This document shows, in pieces, positions 1-9,861 of a stretch of DNA of 64,000 nt; within the stretch, counting starts at the first letter, position 1; each line of letters opens with the position of its first letter. Made by a program: the position numbers and the translations under genes. Origin of the DNA: Bos javanicus (taxonomy: Eukaryota; Chordata; Mammalia; Artiodactyla; Bovidae); contig NC_083878.1 of the NCBI RefSeq assembly GCF_032452875.1, positions 39,199,878 through 39,263,877 on the forward strand, read 5' to 3'. The notes under the pieces were generated by a model that was not told the DNA's origin, did no database searches, and was given only the letters and a program-made list of their open reading frames with translations.

Positions 1-914
1 TTCTGCTAAATTTCTCATTTTTGGTGCTAGTAATCACTTACCTACAGATAATCTATCATTTACCTAATATTTTATAATTTTAGAAATTTATAATTTCTAC
101 ATCTCATAGAGAAACCTGATCTATAACCCACTAATAAAGTGTCTCAAAATTAGTCTCTGACTAAAGGGCCAACAACAAATTACAGGCTGATCTTTATATG
201 AAGTTTATTAGCTGATTTTCTTTAAAACAAAATATAAAAATGATTAAAGTTATTTCAAGTAAGTTTATGTGAAAATCTTACAAGGTATGATGGCAGTTTG
301 TATATATTTTATAAATCATAATATTTTTTAGTTTCATAAGCTCAGCTGAAGATTATAGAATTATACCTAGAGAGATCTTAAATACAACAGTAATTTATAA
401 TTATGTGCATACAGTTAAATATTAGCCTTCACTGAAGTATAAAATCGTTAGAGTTTTCTGTGAGGAGTTTGCAATAATATTTTTATGTTTTTATTACAAA
501 TGGGAAGTATATCTTTTTCAGTATTTTTCATATTAATTTCTTGCTTGGATTTAATTTCAATTTTAAGAAAATTGCCATTTTTTTGTTATTTTAGGAAGAA
601 AGTAATGCTAATTTTTAGAGTTATTAGCACCAAAATATGATGTTGTAAGTTTATTCCTGGACTGGACTTTAAAACTTGATCTCATAATGATATTTGAAAT
701 TTTAATATAATAGTTTTCTTACAATTACATTGTTAACTATGACATGTTAGATTTGCCATGGTTTCCTAATGTGACTAAAGAAAATTAGATGAAAACATTA
801 AGAGAAACCCTAGCTTATTTAAAGAACAATCATACATGCAAATATGTAGATGGAAACATTTTTACATAAAATGAGAACGATATTTTATATTGTAGAACTA
901 AATAAAGCCAAATT
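1..914. other. AT-rich non-genic sequence
   Basis: No repeat family, open frame or RNA gene is recognisable here. Short A/T runs are frequent and every frame is closed at short intervals. The final bases, near 915-926, may be the left target-site copy of the following SINE. Confidence 0.6.
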
Positions 915-927
915 AGAAGTATATATC

Positions 928-1206
928 GGAGAAGGCAATGGCACCCCACTCTAGTACTCTTGCCTAGAAAATCCCATGGATGGAGGAGCCTGGTAGGCTG
1001 TAGTCCATGGGGTTGCTAAGAGTCGGACACAACTGAGTGACTTCACTTTCACTTTTCACTTTCATGCATTGGAGGAGGAAATGGCAATCCACTCCAGTGT
1101 TCTTGCCTGGAGAATCCCAGGGACGGGGGAGCCTGGTGGGCTGCCGTCTATGGGGTCGAGGAGAGTTGGACACAACTGAAGTGACTTAGCAGCAGCAGCA
1201 GCAGAA
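928..1206 (+). mobile_element. Bov-A2 SINE (dimer), full length
   Basis: The element starts with ggagaaggcaatgg and has two related monomers. The first ends in the TTTCACTTTCATGCATTGG linker; the second ends in the (AGC)n tail. Bov-A2 is restricted to pecoran ruminants. The sequence agaagtatatat before it and agaagtgtatatat after it may be an imperfect target-site duplication. Apparent open frames across it are SINE sequence, not genes. Confidence 0.93.

Positions 1207-1240
<34 letters not shown>
1207..1240. repeat. (TA)n microsatellite at SINE tail
   Basis: About 15 TA units follow directly on the Bov-A2 tail, a common place for microsatellites to grow. It is likely polymorphic in length. 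Confidence 0.9.
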
Positions 1241-1241
<1 letters not shown>

Positions 1242-1555
1242 CATTGTAGTGGGCCCAATGCTAAATATTTCTTCACAAAATAGCTATTCAAGTGATCTTG
1301 AACAAAATTATATTGGGATATTTTTCTTTTTAATTGTAAGTATTACACTATAGATCAGAAAGTTAAGATGTGAGATATAATGCTATCATTTACCCAGGGC
1401 CATAAACTCAGAAAATCACTCTATGCCTTTCTTTTTTGTAGGCTTTCTCTATTCTTTTACCTATTAAAACTGTTATCATTATACCTACCTTGGAGGTGTT
1501 GGGATAGATTCATATATAAAAGTAAATTGTGGGTTTTTAAGCCTATATAAACATT
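1241..1555. other. Non-genic spacer
   Basis: This is plain AT-rich sequence between the SINE and an L1 3' end. I recognise no repeat or coding signal. Confidence 0.5.
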
Positions 1556-2167
1556 TACTTTTTTTTTAATTGGAGGATAATTGCTTTACAATGTTTTATT
1601 TGTTTCTGCCATACAACACCATGAATCAGCCATAAGTATACATATGTTCCCTTCTTGAACTTACCTTCCACCCCTCTAGGTTGTCACAGACAATGCTATT
1701 CTCTCAGTTGTCCACATCCGCTCTTTCCCCCACTGTGTCCATAAGTCTGTTCTCTACACTTGCATCTCTATTCCTGTCCTGCAAATAGGTTCACCAGTAC
1801 CGTTTTTCTAGATTCCATATATATGCACTAATATGTGATATTTGTTTTCTCTTTCTGACTTACTTCACCCTGTATAATAGGCTCTAAGTTCATTCACCTC
1901 ACTAGAACTGACTCAAATTTGTTCCTGTTTATGGCTGGGTAATATTCTGTGGTATATATGTACCACATCTTCTTTATCCATACATACGTAGATGGACATC
2001 TAGGTTGCTTCCATGTACTGGTTACTGTAAATAGTGCTGCAAGGAACACTGGAGTACATGTGTCTTTTTCAACTATGGTTTTCTCAGGGTATATGCCAAA
2101 TAGTGGGTTTGCTGGGTAATGTGGAAGTTTCATTCTTAGTTTTTTAAGTGATCTCCATACTGTTCTC
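1556..2167 (-). mobile_element. L1 LINE 3' end, 5'-truncated
   Basis: A poly(T) run at 1559 marks the tail of a minus-strand L1. It is followed by ruminant L1 3' UTR (ttaattggaggataattgc) and then the region around ORF2's C-terminus, recognised from features such as ataggctctaagttcat and tgctgcaaggaacactgg. Similarity stops at the tgttctc motif near 2167. The many differences from the younger L1 ends in this window suggest moderate age. Confidence 0.85.
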
Positions 2168-2172
2168 TAGAG

Positions 2173-2281
2173 CTTCCCTGGTGGCTCAGATGGTAGAGAA
2201 TTTGCCTGCAAAGTGAGAGACCCATGTTCGATCCCTGAGTCAGGAAGATTCCCTGGAGAAGGGAATGGCAATCCACTCCAG
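2173..2281 (+). mobile_element. Bov-tA SINE, 3'-truncated
   Basis: This is the tRNA-Glu-derived head (cttccctggtggctcag, A/B-box-like gttcgatccctg) plus the start of the body. It stops at atccactccagt. It abuts the broken 5' end of the preceding L1. Confidence 0.85.
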
Positions 2282-2469
2282 TTTTGTTGATAACATATTT
2301 CTGTATTACAAAAAATGTAAGCTGTCTTTTTTCCAAGTAGAGAAATTCTTGCTATTAGAAAGCCTACAAACGATACAAAAAGAACCAATTAATTAGTGAA
2401 AATGTAGTGAATTTAGCAGATGGAGGCAGAATGGGAAGCTGTTTAAAAATATTTGATACTCTGCACCTC

Positions 2470-2577
2470 TGGAGAAGGAAATGGCAATCCATGCCAGTAT
2501 TCTTGCCAGGAAAAATTCCACAGACAGAGGAGCTACGGTCCATGGGGTTGCAAAGAGTCGAACACAACTGAACACTT
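2470..2577 (+). mobile_element. Bov-tA/Bov-A SINE, 3' half only
   Basis: The fragment begins at ggagaaggaaatggcaatcc and runs through the ccatggggttgcaaagagtc and acaactgaac end shared with BovB. The tRNA head is missing, as expected for 5' truncation. Confidence 0.8.
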
Positions 2578-2855
2578 GCCAGCATACCAAAAGATCAGTA
2601 ATTTTTAAAGCTGAAATCTTGGAGTTAATGAAGAGATTTTTTAAAAAAATACAAATTTTAAGAATAAAATTTTCTTTGGCAATGCACAGTAGTACTTAAG
2701 TGAAAATTAAAATTTATATTTACTTTTTCTGCCTTATTCTGGTTATATAGGACATTGATTATGTTATGCAGAATAGATTTCATGAGTTTAAAAGACAAAC
2801 TACCATCCAAGAGTGCTATAACTTAGGAAATGCATAATATCATTGAAGAAACAAG

Positions 2856-3049
2856 GGCTTCCCTTGTGGCTCAGCTGGTAAAGAATCTGCCTGCAATGTG
2901 GGAGACCTGGGTTTGATCCCTGGGTTGGGAAGATCCCCTGGAGAAGGGAAAAGCTACTCACAACAATATTCTGGCTCAGACAATTCCATGGACTGTACAG
3001 TCCATGGGGTTGCAAAGAGTCGGACAAGACTGAGCCACTTTCACTTTCA
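2856..3049 (+). mobile_element. Bov-tA SINE, near full length
   Basis: It has the full tRNA-derived head, the body and the ttcactttcaa tail. The flanks share gaaacaa (near 2848 and 3052), a weak target-site duplication. Confidence 0.9.
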
Positions 3050-3091
3050 AGGAAACAATGGTTACAAAAATACATAATATGTTACATAAAA

Positions 3092-3263
3092 GTAACATAT
3101 TATCTTCCCAACTTAGGTCTCCCACACTGCACAAGGGAATCCCAGAAACACTGGAGTGGATAGCCTATCCCTTCTCCAGCCAATCTTTCCAACCCAGGAA
3201 TCAAACCAGGGTCTCCTGCATTGCAGGAGGATTCTTTACCAATTAAGCTATTAGGGAAGCCCT
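3092..3263 (-). mobile_element. Bov-tA SINE with exact target-site duplication
   Basis: A minus-strand Bov-tA ends at the right in the reverse complement of its head (attagggaagcc). The 11-mer gttacataaaa flanks it at 3081-3091 and 3264-3274, which fixes both borders. The 3' part is diverged. Confidence 0.88.
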
Positions 3264-3293
3264 GTTACATAAAATGTCATTCTTTATTAGTCT

Positions 3294-3327
3294 GGATTCT
3301 TTACCAGCTGAGCCACAAGGGAATCCC
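3294..3327 (-). mobile_element. 34-bp Bov-tA head fragment with its own target-site duplication
   Basis: Only the first ~34 bases of a minus-strand Bov-tA head are present. The exact 10-mer ttattagtct lies on both sides (3284-3293 and 3328-3337). Ordinary target-primed insertion keeps the 3' end, so a head-only insert is unusual. Confidence 0.8.
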
Positions 3328-3337
3328 TTATTAGTCT

Positions 3338-3755
3338 TCAGATGATAAAAATATAAGTAAAGAAGACATTTTCAAAAATATTAAAATTTACATTATAAAT
3401 ATATATATTTTAAGAAACTCTTAAGTTGTCTTCATTCAAGTTGTTCTCCAAATGTCTTTTAGTCTTTGTATATATGATCAATTATCCTAGAAAGATAGTT
3501 CTCTCTAGGAATTCAATCTATGGACATATCAAATTACTCTAAAATTTTCTCAGAACCCAACTATAAAAACAGTCTCTTACTATTCTTAGGAACTACATAT
3601 GACTTCTTGAAGACTATATTCTGACTTGTGTTTATCAATTTCAGGGTTCCAGTCAGTGATCTCTTCACTGATCTTCAATGTCCAATGTTTCATTGTCTGT
3701 GATTACATGCATAGTAGCCCTACAATCTCTATCAAAAAGCATCAATAACATTCAC
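3338..3755. other. Non-genic spacer
   Basis: I see no recognisable element or coding signal; the sequence is AT-rich. Confidence 0.5.
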
Positions 3756-3757
3756 TT

Positions 3758-4036
3758 CTAGGCAAGATGGAGTAACAGGGACCAGATTTATCTTCCTTCT
3801 TGAAGTAAATTAGAAATAGACAAAATATATGATATCAACTTTTCAAGGCATAATAATAATAAAGCACAAACCAACTATATGTTAACTACAAGAAATCCAC
3901 TATAATTATAAAGACACAAATAGGTTAGAATTAAAATGGTGAGAAAAGATACACCAAGCGAGTACCAATCAAGAGAAGACTGAAGTGCTACATTAATACC
4001 ACATAAAGTAGATTTCAAAAGAATGGTATTGTGGTA
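3758..4036 (+). mobile_element. Decayed L1M fragments (5' leader-like, then ORF2 endonuclease region)
   Basis: The text gcaagatggagtaacaggga resembles old mammalian L1 5' leaders. From about 3850 the sequence follows the ORF2 endonuclease region (ctacaagaaatccactataa, attataaagacacaaatagg). Large internal parts are absent. It is the left part of an L1 that continues at 4172 and 6347. Confidence 0.65.
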
Positions 4037-4171
4037 GGGCATCATGGACTCAATGGACATGAGTTTGAGCAAACTCTGGGAGACAGTGAAGGACAGGGAA
4101 GCCTGGCATGCTGCATGTCCACGGGGTGGCAAAGGGCTGGACATGACTGAGTGGCTGAATGAGGTGATACA
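4037..4171 (+). mobile_element. BovB 3' tail, heavily 5'-truncated
   Basis: It contains the BovB terminal region (atggacatgagtttgagcaa, catgactgagtggctgaa). An exact 10-bp duplication, tattgtggta, flanks it at 4027-4036 and 4172-4181. It lies inside the older L1. Confidence 0.88.
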
Positions 4172-4470
4172 TATTGTGGTAAACCAAACTATCAAAACTT
4201 ACTCAAGAAGACAGATAATCTGAACAGTTTCATATCTATACTGCCCTCAAAGTAAATACAAGGCCAATGGCTTCACTGGGAAATTATGAAGTGTATATAC
4301 ATATGGAAAAATAGTACCAATTCTACAAAAGTTCTCCAGGACATTGAGAAGCAGAGAATATTTCTAGTTAAAGAGCTGTCCACAGATGTTAATAGCAGTT
4401 TTGTTTGTAATACCTCCAAACTAAAACAACTCAAATGTCTATGGAGAAACAAATTATGTTATATATATAT
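4172..4470 (+). mobile_element. Decayed L1M continuation (ORF2 then 3' UTR)
   Basis: The sequence acttactcaagaagacagat and ggcttcactgggaaattatg match an ORF2 segment. After a jump, aaatgtctatggagaaacaa matches the L1 3' UTR. The 3' UTR resumes after the BovB at 6347, so the BovB split it. Confidence 0.7.
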
Positions 4471-4621
4471 GTTCAGTTCAGTTCAGTTGCTCAGTCGTGT
4501 CTGACTCTTCATGACCCCATGAATCACAGCACGCCAGGCCTCCCTGTCCATCACCAACTCCCGGAGTTCACCCAGACTCACATCCATCGAGTCAGTGATG
4601 TCATCCAGCCATCTCATCCTG

Positions 4622-5599
4622 TCATCCTCTTCTCCTCCTGCCCCCAATCCCTCCCAGCATCAGAGTCTTTTCCAAGGAGTCAACTCTTCGCATGAGGTGG
4701 CCAAAGTACTGGAGTTTCAGCTTTGGCATCATTCCTTCCAAAGAAATCCCAGGGCTGATCTCCTTCAGAATGGACTGGTTGGATCTCCTTGCAGTCCAAG
4801 GGACTCTCAAGCATCTTCTCCAACACCACAGTTCAAAAGCATCAATTCTTTGGCACTCAGCCTTCTTCACAGTCCAACTCTCACATCCATACATGACCAC
4901 TGGAAAAACCATAGCCTTGACTAGACGGACCTTTATTGGCAAAGTAATGTCTCTGCTTTTGAGTATGCTATCTAGGTTGGTCATAACTTTCCTTCCAAGG
5001 AGTAAGCGTCTTTTAATTTCATGGCTGCAATCACCATCCACAGTGATTTTGAAGCCCCAAAAAATAAAGTCTGACACTGTCTCCACTGTTTGCCCATCTA
5101 TTTCCCATGAAGTGATGGGACCAGATGTCATGATCTTCGTTTTCTGAATGTTGAGCTTTAAGCCAACTTTTTCACTCTCCACTTTCACTTTCATCAAGAG
5201 GCTTTTTAGTTCCTCTTCACTTTCTGCCATAAGGGTGGTGTCATCTGCATATCTGAAGTTATTGATATTTCTCCCGGCAATCTTGATTCCAGCTTGTGCT
5301 TCTTCCAGCCCAGCATTTCTCATGATGTACTCTGCATATAAGTTACATAAGCAGGGTGACAATATACAGCCTTGATGAACTCCTTTTCGTATTTGGAACC
5401 AGTCTGTTGTTCCATGTCCAGTTCTAACTGTTGCTTCCTGACCTGCATACAGATTTCTCAAGAGGCAGGTCAGGTGTTTTGGTATTCCCATCTCTTTCAG
5501 AATTTTCCACAGTTTATTGTGATCGACACAGTCAAAGGCTTTGGCATAATCAATAAAGCAGAAATAGATGTTTTTCTGGAACTCTCTTGCTTTTTCCAT
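4622..5599 (-). pseudogene. BovB reverse transcriptase remnant, 325 codons open
   Basis: This is the longest open frame in the window and encodes most of the RTE reverse transcriptase. Visible are motif A FIDYAKAFDCVDH (residues ~15-27), QGCILSP (~76-82), the catalytic YADD box (~117-120) and the C-terminal region with ELWCWRR (~256-262). The start Met is internal to the original protein, so this is not a natural start. The frame ends at a TGA where other copies have a CGA arginine in the RRRRGR segment. A living BovB protein is about 1000 residues with an N-terminal endonuclease, which is missing here. I see no promoter, so it is very likely non-functional. Confidence 0.9.
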
Positions 5600-6006
5600 G
5601 ATCCAGCAGATGTTGGCAATTTGATCTCTGATTCCTCTGCCTTTTCTAAAACCAGCTTAAACATCAGGAAGTTCACGGTTCACATATTGCTGAAGCCTGG
5701 CTTGGAGAATTTTGAGCATTACTTCACTAGCATGTGAGATGAGTGCAATTGTGTGGTAGTTTGAGCATTCTTTGGCATTGCCTTTCTTTGGGATTGGAAT
5801 GAAAACTGACATTTTCCAGTCCTGTGGCCACTGCTGAGTTTTCTAAATTTGCTGGCATATTGAGTGCAGCACTTTCACAGCATCATCTTTCAGTATTTGA
5901 AATAGCTCAGCTGGAATTCCATCACCTCCACTAGCTTTGTTCGTAGTGATGCTTTCTAAGGCCCACTTGACTTCACATTCCAGGATGTCTGGCTCTAGGT
6001 CAGTGA

Positions 6007-6336
6007 TCACACCATCGTGATTATCTGTTCATGAAGATCTTTTTTGTACAGTTCTTCTGTGTATTCTTGGCACCTTTTCTTAATATCTTCTGCTTCTGTT
6101 AGGTCCATACTATTTCTGTCCTTTATCGAGCCCATCTTTGCATGAAATGTTCCCTTGGTATCTCTAATTTTCTTGAAGAGATCTCTAGGCTTTCCCATTC
6201 TGTGGTTTTCCTGTATTTCTTTGCATTGATCGCTGAAGAAGGCTTTCTTATCTCGTCTTGCTATTCTTTGGAACTCAGCATTGAGATGTTTATATCTTTC
6301 CTTTTCTCCTTTGCTTTTTGCTTCTGTTCTTTTCAC
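6007..6336 (-). pseudogene. BovB endonuclease-RT linker remnant
   Basis: A 109-codon minus-strand frame encodes the charged linker upstream of the RT (KSKGEKERYKHLNAEF near the start, DLTEAEDIKKRCQEYTEELY further on). It belongs to the same BovB as the RT remnant at 4622-5599, but frame breaks between 5600 and 6006 separate them. The Lys/Glu-rich composition is normal for this linker. Confidence 0.85.
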
Positions 6337-6346
6337 AGCTATTTGT

Positions 6347-6720
6347 ATATATGTGTGTGTTTATAATGGAATATCATTCAACCTTTTAAACATGTTGAAT
6401 GTTTACTGGTAGATGAAACAATGTCCATGGGTTTCAAAACAATAATGTTGAGTGAAAGAATTCATACAAAAATAGTGTGATTATATAAAATTGTAGAGAA
6501 TGCAAACTGATCTCAATGAGGGCACATGAGGAAATCCTGGGAACAATGGTTATAGTCATTACACTGATCATGATTATGTTATTTACATATATATGTGTAT
6601 ATATATACACACACAGATGGCTAGATAATTGCACACATATATGTCTAAACCTGTCAAATTTTGTACTTTATTATATGTTAATTCTATTTAATACAGCTGT
6701 GAAATAATTTTAAATAAAAT
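6347..6720 (+). mobile_element. Decayed L1M 3' UTR, right part
   Basis: It continues the L1 interrupted at 4470: aatggaatatcattcaacc, then a region like the old L1 ending (cacacagatggctagataat, aatacagctgtgaaataa). A short TA/TG/CA tract lies near 6585-6615. Confidence 0.7.
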
Positions 6721-7355
6721 AATTTTTTGCCCTCTATAACAATTTCAAGATCAGTCATAAGATAGTACATATTAATCATATATTATATATGATGTTATAT
6801 AACAATGTATATCTATATAATATATAAAATATATATTAGAGAGTATGCAAATGATTTCTAAATTATGAAAGAGATCCAAAAAAATGAATTATTGAAGCAA
6901 TTCATTAAAAATGCTCATCTGAAAAGCAATTTTTTGAATAATATTCAGTACTTGATTATCTGAAAATATTAAAAGTTAATTCCTAAATGATATCTGATTT
7001 TTTTCAATACTGCCCAGAGACTCCAGACTCTTTTCCATATTATTCATAAAGGACATCTAACCAGTTTCAAAAATCCCATCTTTTGAGTATTCTTAGTGCC
7101 TAGAGTGGTGGAGGAAGAGAAGTACATTGGTCTCCAAGGACAAGTTGGAGACGCATTGCTCTATTAGTTTCATGCAAAGTTTGTCTCTAGTTGAGATAAC
7201 AGTTTATCATAGGTGCATCTAGGATAATGCCTGTACATAAGAAATATCCACTATATATTTGAAGAGTGGATAAATCTGTTTCATATATGGTAATGCCATT
7301 ATCTAACAATGAAACACAAGAAGAGAAGAGGCTATGAGGGAAGAATCTATTGAAT
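6721..7355. other. AT-rich non-genic sequence
   Basis: An AT-rich stretch near 6770-6840 contains near-palindromic TATA runs (atcatatattatatatgat). I recognise nothing else. Confidence 0.55.
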
Positions 7356-7366
7356 TTGTTACTTGT

Positions 7367-7636
7367 GCTGCTGCTAACTCGCTTCAGTTTTGTCCGACTC
7401 TGTGCGACCCCAGAGATGGCAGCCCACCAGGCTCCCCCGTCCCTGGGATTCTCCAGGCAAGAACACTGGAGTGGGTTGCCATTTCCTTCTCCAATGCATG
7501 AAAGTGAAAAGTGAAAGTGAAGTCGCTCAGTCCTGTCCGACCCTCAGTGACCCCATGGACTGCAGCCTACCAGGCTCCTCCATCCATGGGATTTTCCAGG
7601 CAAGAGTACTGGAGTGGGGTGCCATTGCCTTCTCCG
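7367..7636 (-). mobile_element. Bov-A2 SINE, full length, exact target-site duplication
   Basis: A complete minus-strand dimer runs from gctgctgcta to ccttctcc. The 11-mer ttgttacttgt flanks it at 7356-7366 and 7637-7647. Open frames of 60-89 codons across it are only SINE sequence. Confidence 0.96.
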
Positions 7637-7755
7637 TTGTTACTTGTAAACAAGGTTAATATATTTATCACATATCCGGAGACGTCAATCTAAAGATGGA
7701 TCTCTAAAACTGAATTTTGAACAGATTAGCACAGAGGTAGTAATTAAAGCTGCCT

Positions 7756-7885
7756 GCTGCTGCTGCTAAGTTGCTTCAGTCGTGTCCGACTCTGTGCGAC
7801 CCCATAGACGGCAGCCCACCAGGCTCCTCCATCCATGGGATTTTCTAGGCAAGAGTACTGGAGTGGGGTGCCTTTGCCCTCTCCG
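7756..7885 (-). mobile_element. Single-monomer Bov-A element with exact target-site duplication
   Basis: It starts like the right monomer of Bov-A2 (tgctgctaagttgcttcagt) and finishes like the left monomer (tggagtggggtgcctttg), so one monomer is lost at the homologous position. The 14-mer aattaaagctgcct flanks it at 7742-7755 and 7886-7899. Confidence 0.92.
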
Positions 7886-7899
7886 AATTAAAGCTGCCT

Positions 7900-8297
7900 A
7901 GAGGATGGTATCTCCAGGGGAGAAAAGGCCCCATTTACAAAGCTCAAAGCACACAAATGAAGAAAAGTCAATGCTGAAGATAAATTGTGGAGGTCAGAAA
8001 AATATCATTTCACAAATGCTGGGAGAATAATTAAAAAAAAATTAAAGAAATTAGTGTTTCAATGAAAGATGAATAAGGAAACAATTCAACTGTATCCAAT
8101 CCAATGTTTCATCTATAAAATCTAGTCAAACTGATACTTAGATTAGGCCTATCATATGTAAATCATGTGGATAACTGAGTTATCAATGACTTTTAATGGG
8201 TTCTTGTGCAGACTTGAAAAAATAATATTGGGCTTCCTTCCAGAGTTCAAAAACATCCAGAGTTTAGTGACCTGGCTGTAACTTGCGGTACATAATG
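7900..8297. other. Non-genic spacer
   Basis: I recognise no repeat or coding signal. Poly(A)-rich text near 8030-8045 is short and isolated. Confidence 0.5.
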
Positions 8298-8417
8298 CTG
8301 CTCAATGGATATGAATTTGTGTAAACTCTGGGAGACAGTGGAGAACAAAGGAAGAGAGCGTGCTACATTCCATGGGGTTGCAAAAAGTCAGTCATGACTT
8401 AGTGATTGAGCAACAAC
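8298..8417 (+). mobile_element. Diverged BovB 3' tail
   Basis: The segment aatggatatgaatttgtgta ... ccatggggttgcaaaaagtc ... tgattgagcaacaac matches the older BovB 3' end with many substitutions. The target-site duplication is unclear. Confidence 0.75.
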
Positions 8418-9159
8418 GAGGCTCAAATAAATGTTATCCTATTTGCTATGTGTCAGAGAATTACTTAGTAAGTAAAAACAAATGTATTTAAATTGCTGTT
8501 TGGAGAACTATAAAACTGGATGTCATATGATAAAGTGTTAATTGCCACCTTTGGGAATCTGAGTTGTGTTAGAAATAGGATACTCTTCAACACAGCCTCC
8601 CTTTCTTTATGCCTTGTTTTAAATGTTTGCTTTTTACTCTGTTCATCCTCTCCCCTTCAGAAAAAGTTGTTTCATTTCCCAAAATAGTTTCCAAAACAGT
8701 CTTCCACTATATATAGATACAAACACATAGACATACTTACATACACATGTACCTATTAAATTTCACTCTATTTCATTCTAAAAAACACTCATTATATGCT
8801 ACTGGGTTTTCCAAAAGAAAAAAAAATATTATTTCCCATCTCAATGAAAATAAACTGAGAATTGGAAGTAATAAAAGAAAGTGGAGGTTATATTTTCCAT
8901 CTGATGGTAAAACATTTTTTCACCTCATATCTTCTGATATGTTTCCCTAAACATCAGTTAAAGATTTGGCCACAGAACTTGATTCAAGGTCATAAGTAAA
9001 ACAGCATTGTATCTCTTGCTTAGGACAGAAAGAGATTCATAAAAGAAGCTTACTACTGGACTTTTAAAAAATGTTTCCTTATTCTAAAGATAAAGATAGA
9101 ATCATGATGTTAAGAACGCACTCTCTGAAGCCGCATCTCCTCCTTTTGATGTGTAATAA
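8418..9159. other. Non-genic spacer
   Basis: AT-rich sequence without a recognisable repeat. The short open frame at 8747-8950 has no recognisable motif or splice context and is treated as chance. Confidence 0.5.
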
Positions 9160-9168
9160 TGATCAGTG

Positions 9169-9394
9169 GGGGCTTCCCAGATAGCTCTAATGGTAAAGAA
9201 TCTGCCTGCCAATGTAGGAGATGTAAGAGGTGCTGGTTCGATCCCTGGGTTGAGAAGATCCCCTGGAGGAGGGCATGGTAACCCACTCCAGTATTCTTGC
9301 CTAGAGAATCCCATGGACAGAGGAGCCTGACAGGCTACAGTGCACAGGGTTGCAGAGTCGGACATGACTGAAGTGACTTAGCATGCACACAGAG
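9169..9394 (+). mobile_element. Bov-tA SINE with target-site duplication
   Basis: A full element with an extended head (gtaagaggtgctggttcgat) and a gacttagcatgcacaca tail. The 9-mer tgatcagtg flanks it at 9160-9168 and 9395-9403. Confidence 0.92.
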
Positions 9395-9403
9395 TGATCA
9401 GTG

Positions 9404-9632
9404 AAGCATTTGGGATTTCATTTCATAGAAACATTTGTAATGAATGGCAATGTTATTTTACTTTTACCGTATTCTCTTTAGTTTTCAGAACATAAAAAAA
9501 ATCCATAACATTGATATTGTCATATTTTTTACATTAATTTTGAAAAATTTACAAGTGTCTGTTTTCAAATTTGCAAATGTTCTCATAAAATTTATCTTTA
9601 AACTTCAGAATATCATTTGGTTTGCTCAACAG
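9404..9632. other. AT-rich sequence upstream of the candidate exon
   Basis: Strongly T-rich sequence with no repeat similarity. It would be intron if the 9633-9725 exon is real. The right-hand intron-like stretch is 9726-9860. Confidence 0.4.
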
Positions 9633-9725
9633 AAGTTCTCTAAGATGGTTAGTGAGGCTTGTAGAAACAATTCTAAGCCAGCTAGTATCAAAATTAAACA
9701 GGAGCAACAACAATTACAACATCAA
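9633..9725 (+). other. Candidate internal coding exon, 93 bp, unidentified
   Basis: The stretch is preceded by a pyrimidine-biased acceptor (tttggtttgctcaacag) and followed by a strong donor (gtaagg). It is 93 bp, divisible by three, and open across its length. It reads KFSKMVSEACRNNSKPAS, then a Gln-rich segment IKIKQEQQQLQHQ. IKQE fits the sumoylation consensus. The composition differs from its AT-rich flanks and no transposon similarity is visible. If real, it would be one exon of a gene, perhaps a nuclear regulator, with neighbouring exons outside the window. I do not recognise the protein. A chance open frame flanked by splice-like dinucleotides remains possible. The wider frame is open over 9444-9806 (120 codons). 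Confidence 0.35.
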
Positions 9726-9861
9726 GTAAGGAACTTATTTTTAGGAAGATTGGCTGGATTTTTTTACTTTTCAGGTGGGTGTTTTAGTTTAGTAGACATA
9801 AAGTAATTTAGGACCAAGATGTCCATGATGAACTTACTTAGTACCCAATTTATTTCACCTG

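Larger units (their letters stand above)
4471..6346 (-). mobile_element. BovB LINE (RTE clade), 5'-truncated, 1.9 kb
   Basis: The minus-strand element begins at the left with the BovB terminal repeat gttcagttcagttcagttgc. It runs leftward-transcribed from the endonuclease-RT linker through reverse transcriptase to the 3' end. The endonuclease domain is absent. It is nested in an L1 3' UTR: aaacaaattatgttatata resumes as tataatggaatatcattcaa on the right. TA-rich flanks hide the target-site duplication. Confidence 0.95.

Noticed and set aside
2856..3049. tRNA-like A/B boxes (ggctcagctggta, gttcgatccctg) in Bov-tA heads
   Set aside because: They derive from a tRNA-Glu-like ancestor but lack a complete cloverleaf and acceptor stem, so I do not call tRNA genes.
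4692..5147. 151-codon plus-strand frame and similar frames opposite BovB
   Set aside because: Antisense shadow of the BovB reverse transcriptase.
4622..5599. Possibility that the 325-codon BovB RT frame is a domesticated gene
   Set aside because: It lacks the endonuclease, a native start and a promoter, and ends at a CpG-decay stop like other dead copies. Selection tests would be needed to argue otherwise.
7390..7693. Open frames of 60-89 codons with SDSVRPQR/WDSPGKNTGV-like text, recurring at many loci
   Set aside because: These are translations of Bov-A2/Bov-tA SINEs. Recurrence reflects copy number, not a protein family.
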